From NCBI GenBank assembly GCA_027422505.1, contig JAPQWV010001327.1, forward strand, positions 32,001-96,000: a stretch of DNA of 64,000 bases. Reading direction: 5' to 3'. Source of the DNA: Craterostigma plantagineum. Its lineage: Eukaryota > Streptophyta > Magnoliopsida > Lamiales > Linderniaceae. The notes under the pieces are model-generated. The model did not search any database, had not been told where the DNA came from, and worked only from the letters and a program-made list of their open reading frames with translations. This document shows, in pieces, positions 63,294 to 64,000 of this stretch (positions are counted from its first letter, which is position 1; every line of letters begins with the position of its first letter). The position numbers and the translations under genes are program-made.

Positions 63294-64000
63294 CTTTTTT
63301 TTTTTTTGAGAAATGAAAATATTTCATTAATCAAACAGTGCCCTTTACATAATCCCTCATACTAAGCAGATGCCATAAACGTGAGTATGCTATTAGATTA
63401 ATTCAAAACTATTCTATATAGCTGTTGCGTTAATAATTTGGGGTTCTTCGTGGCATAAAGTAGCAGCCTATCCGTCACGTCTTTTTTAATAGTAAGTACG
63501 ACGGTTGCCACGTCGAGGACTTGTTGACAGTGAATCCTCTTGTTCCGCTCTCGCCATATATGATACGCTATAAACGTCATTATCATGCCAACTATCTTGT
63601 TTGCTCCGCTCTTTCCTTTACCTAGCCTTGTCATCCACGCAGCCCACTGGTTATACCATCTAGGGAGAAACATATCATTTAGCCAATGAGAGATGTTGTT
63701 TAACACGTCGTTGCTGTACGAACACTCAAAGAACAAGTGGCTCGCAGATTCAGCTGCGACCTGACACAACACACATCTGTTTTGGGCAGCGATCCCCCAT
63801 TTCTGTAACCTATCCATCGTGTTCAGCCGTCGATGCATTCTCATCCAAAGAATAAATGAATGTTTAGGAATGTTGAGTCTATTCCAAATGACATGGCTGT
63901 GATGGAATGGAGTATGCGATCCCACAAGCCACTTATATCCCGAACTAATTGTATATTAGGGTCCGCTAACCAAGCATTAGCTATTGTGTCCACCCCATTC
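63294..64000 (-). mobile_element. 3' end of a LINE (zf-RVT part), reading out of the window
   Basis: A T run at about 63295-63311 on the plus strand is the A tail of a minus-strand LINE. The coding part 63398-63925 has the zinc-binding reverse-transcriptase C-terminal domain: NIPKHSFILWMRMHRRLNTMD, RLQKWGI, CVLCQ, SHLFFECSYS, then IAYHIWRERNKRIH. Coding continues without a stop towards 64000 (NAWLADPNIQLV), so the rest of ORF2 is beyond the window. The frame is open over the visible part, so this copy is better preserved than the LINE at 47266. Confidence 0.88.

Overview
The window is plant nuclear DNA from a dicot, and I would guess an asterid close to Lamiales. The grounds are GT-AG introns, an RDR6-type RNA-dependent RNA polymerase, a PTS2 peroxisomal thiolase, a pentatricopeptide repeat protein, a plant subtilase, and Athila, SIRE-type copia, Stowaway, hAT, Helitron and LINE elements. 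More than half of the window is transposon-derived. Gene models were built by hand from splice signals, reading frame and remembered family motifs; no database was searched.

Layout, left to right. 1-5,578: the 3' part of an Athila-type Ty3/gypsy element (reverse transcriptase tail, RNase H, integrase, spacer, polypurine tract, 3' LTR), then an orphan hAT end. 6,038-11,071 (-): a FIP1/TMEM192-like membrane and coiled-coil protein gene of 14 exons with a 767-bp hAT element in an intron. 11,437-14,208 (-): a gag-only copia derivative with two LTRs. 14,700-16,010 (-): a 5'-truncated PPR gene. 16,020-17,990: unclassified. 18,000-21,859: a 3.86-kb terminal-inverted-repeat element of a family I do not recognise. 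21,868-22,108: a Stowaway element. 22,322-24,113 (+): a complete three-exon CCCH/KH RNA-binding protein gene. 24,449-34,449: a complete but decayed SIRE/Maximus-like copia element; its 3' LTR carries an hAT element that itself carries a Helitron. 34,742-36,305: hAT-derived repeats. 38,472-42,406 (+): RDR6. 42,728-45,902 (-): 3-ketoacyl-CoA thiolase, tail to tail with RDR6, with a 519-bp hAT element in intron 1. 46,302-46,616: a foldback element. 47,266-49,471 (+): a 5'-truncated LINE inserted at the 3' end of a Raf-like kinase gene (49,480-about 52,140, -). 53,505-53,905: another hAT element. 54,870-58,650: a tandem-word array. 59,565: a Helitron end. 59,599-59,954: a foldback element. 60,090-62,369 (-): a subtilase. 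63,294-64,000 (-): the 3' end of a second LINE.

The host genes do not form a pathway. RDR6 makes double-stranded RNA for trans-acting siRNA production and silencing; the thiolase performs the last step of peroxisomal beta-oxidation; the CCCH/KH protein binds RNA; the subtilase is a secreted protease.

Two points deserve most attention. First, five of the seven host genes, and one of the retroelement pol frames, are broken by single-base deletions, mostly in short homopolymer runs, while splice sites and motifs around them are intact. This looks more like long-read consensus error than pseudogenisation and should be settled before any gene here is called dead. Second, the element at 18,000-21,859 and the small foldback at 46,302-46,616 share a terminal signature, and both carry internal arrays of one repeated short word. 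Similar word arrays at 36.8 kb and 54.9-58.2 kb suggest a group of non-autonomous elements built by amplifying subterminal motifs.
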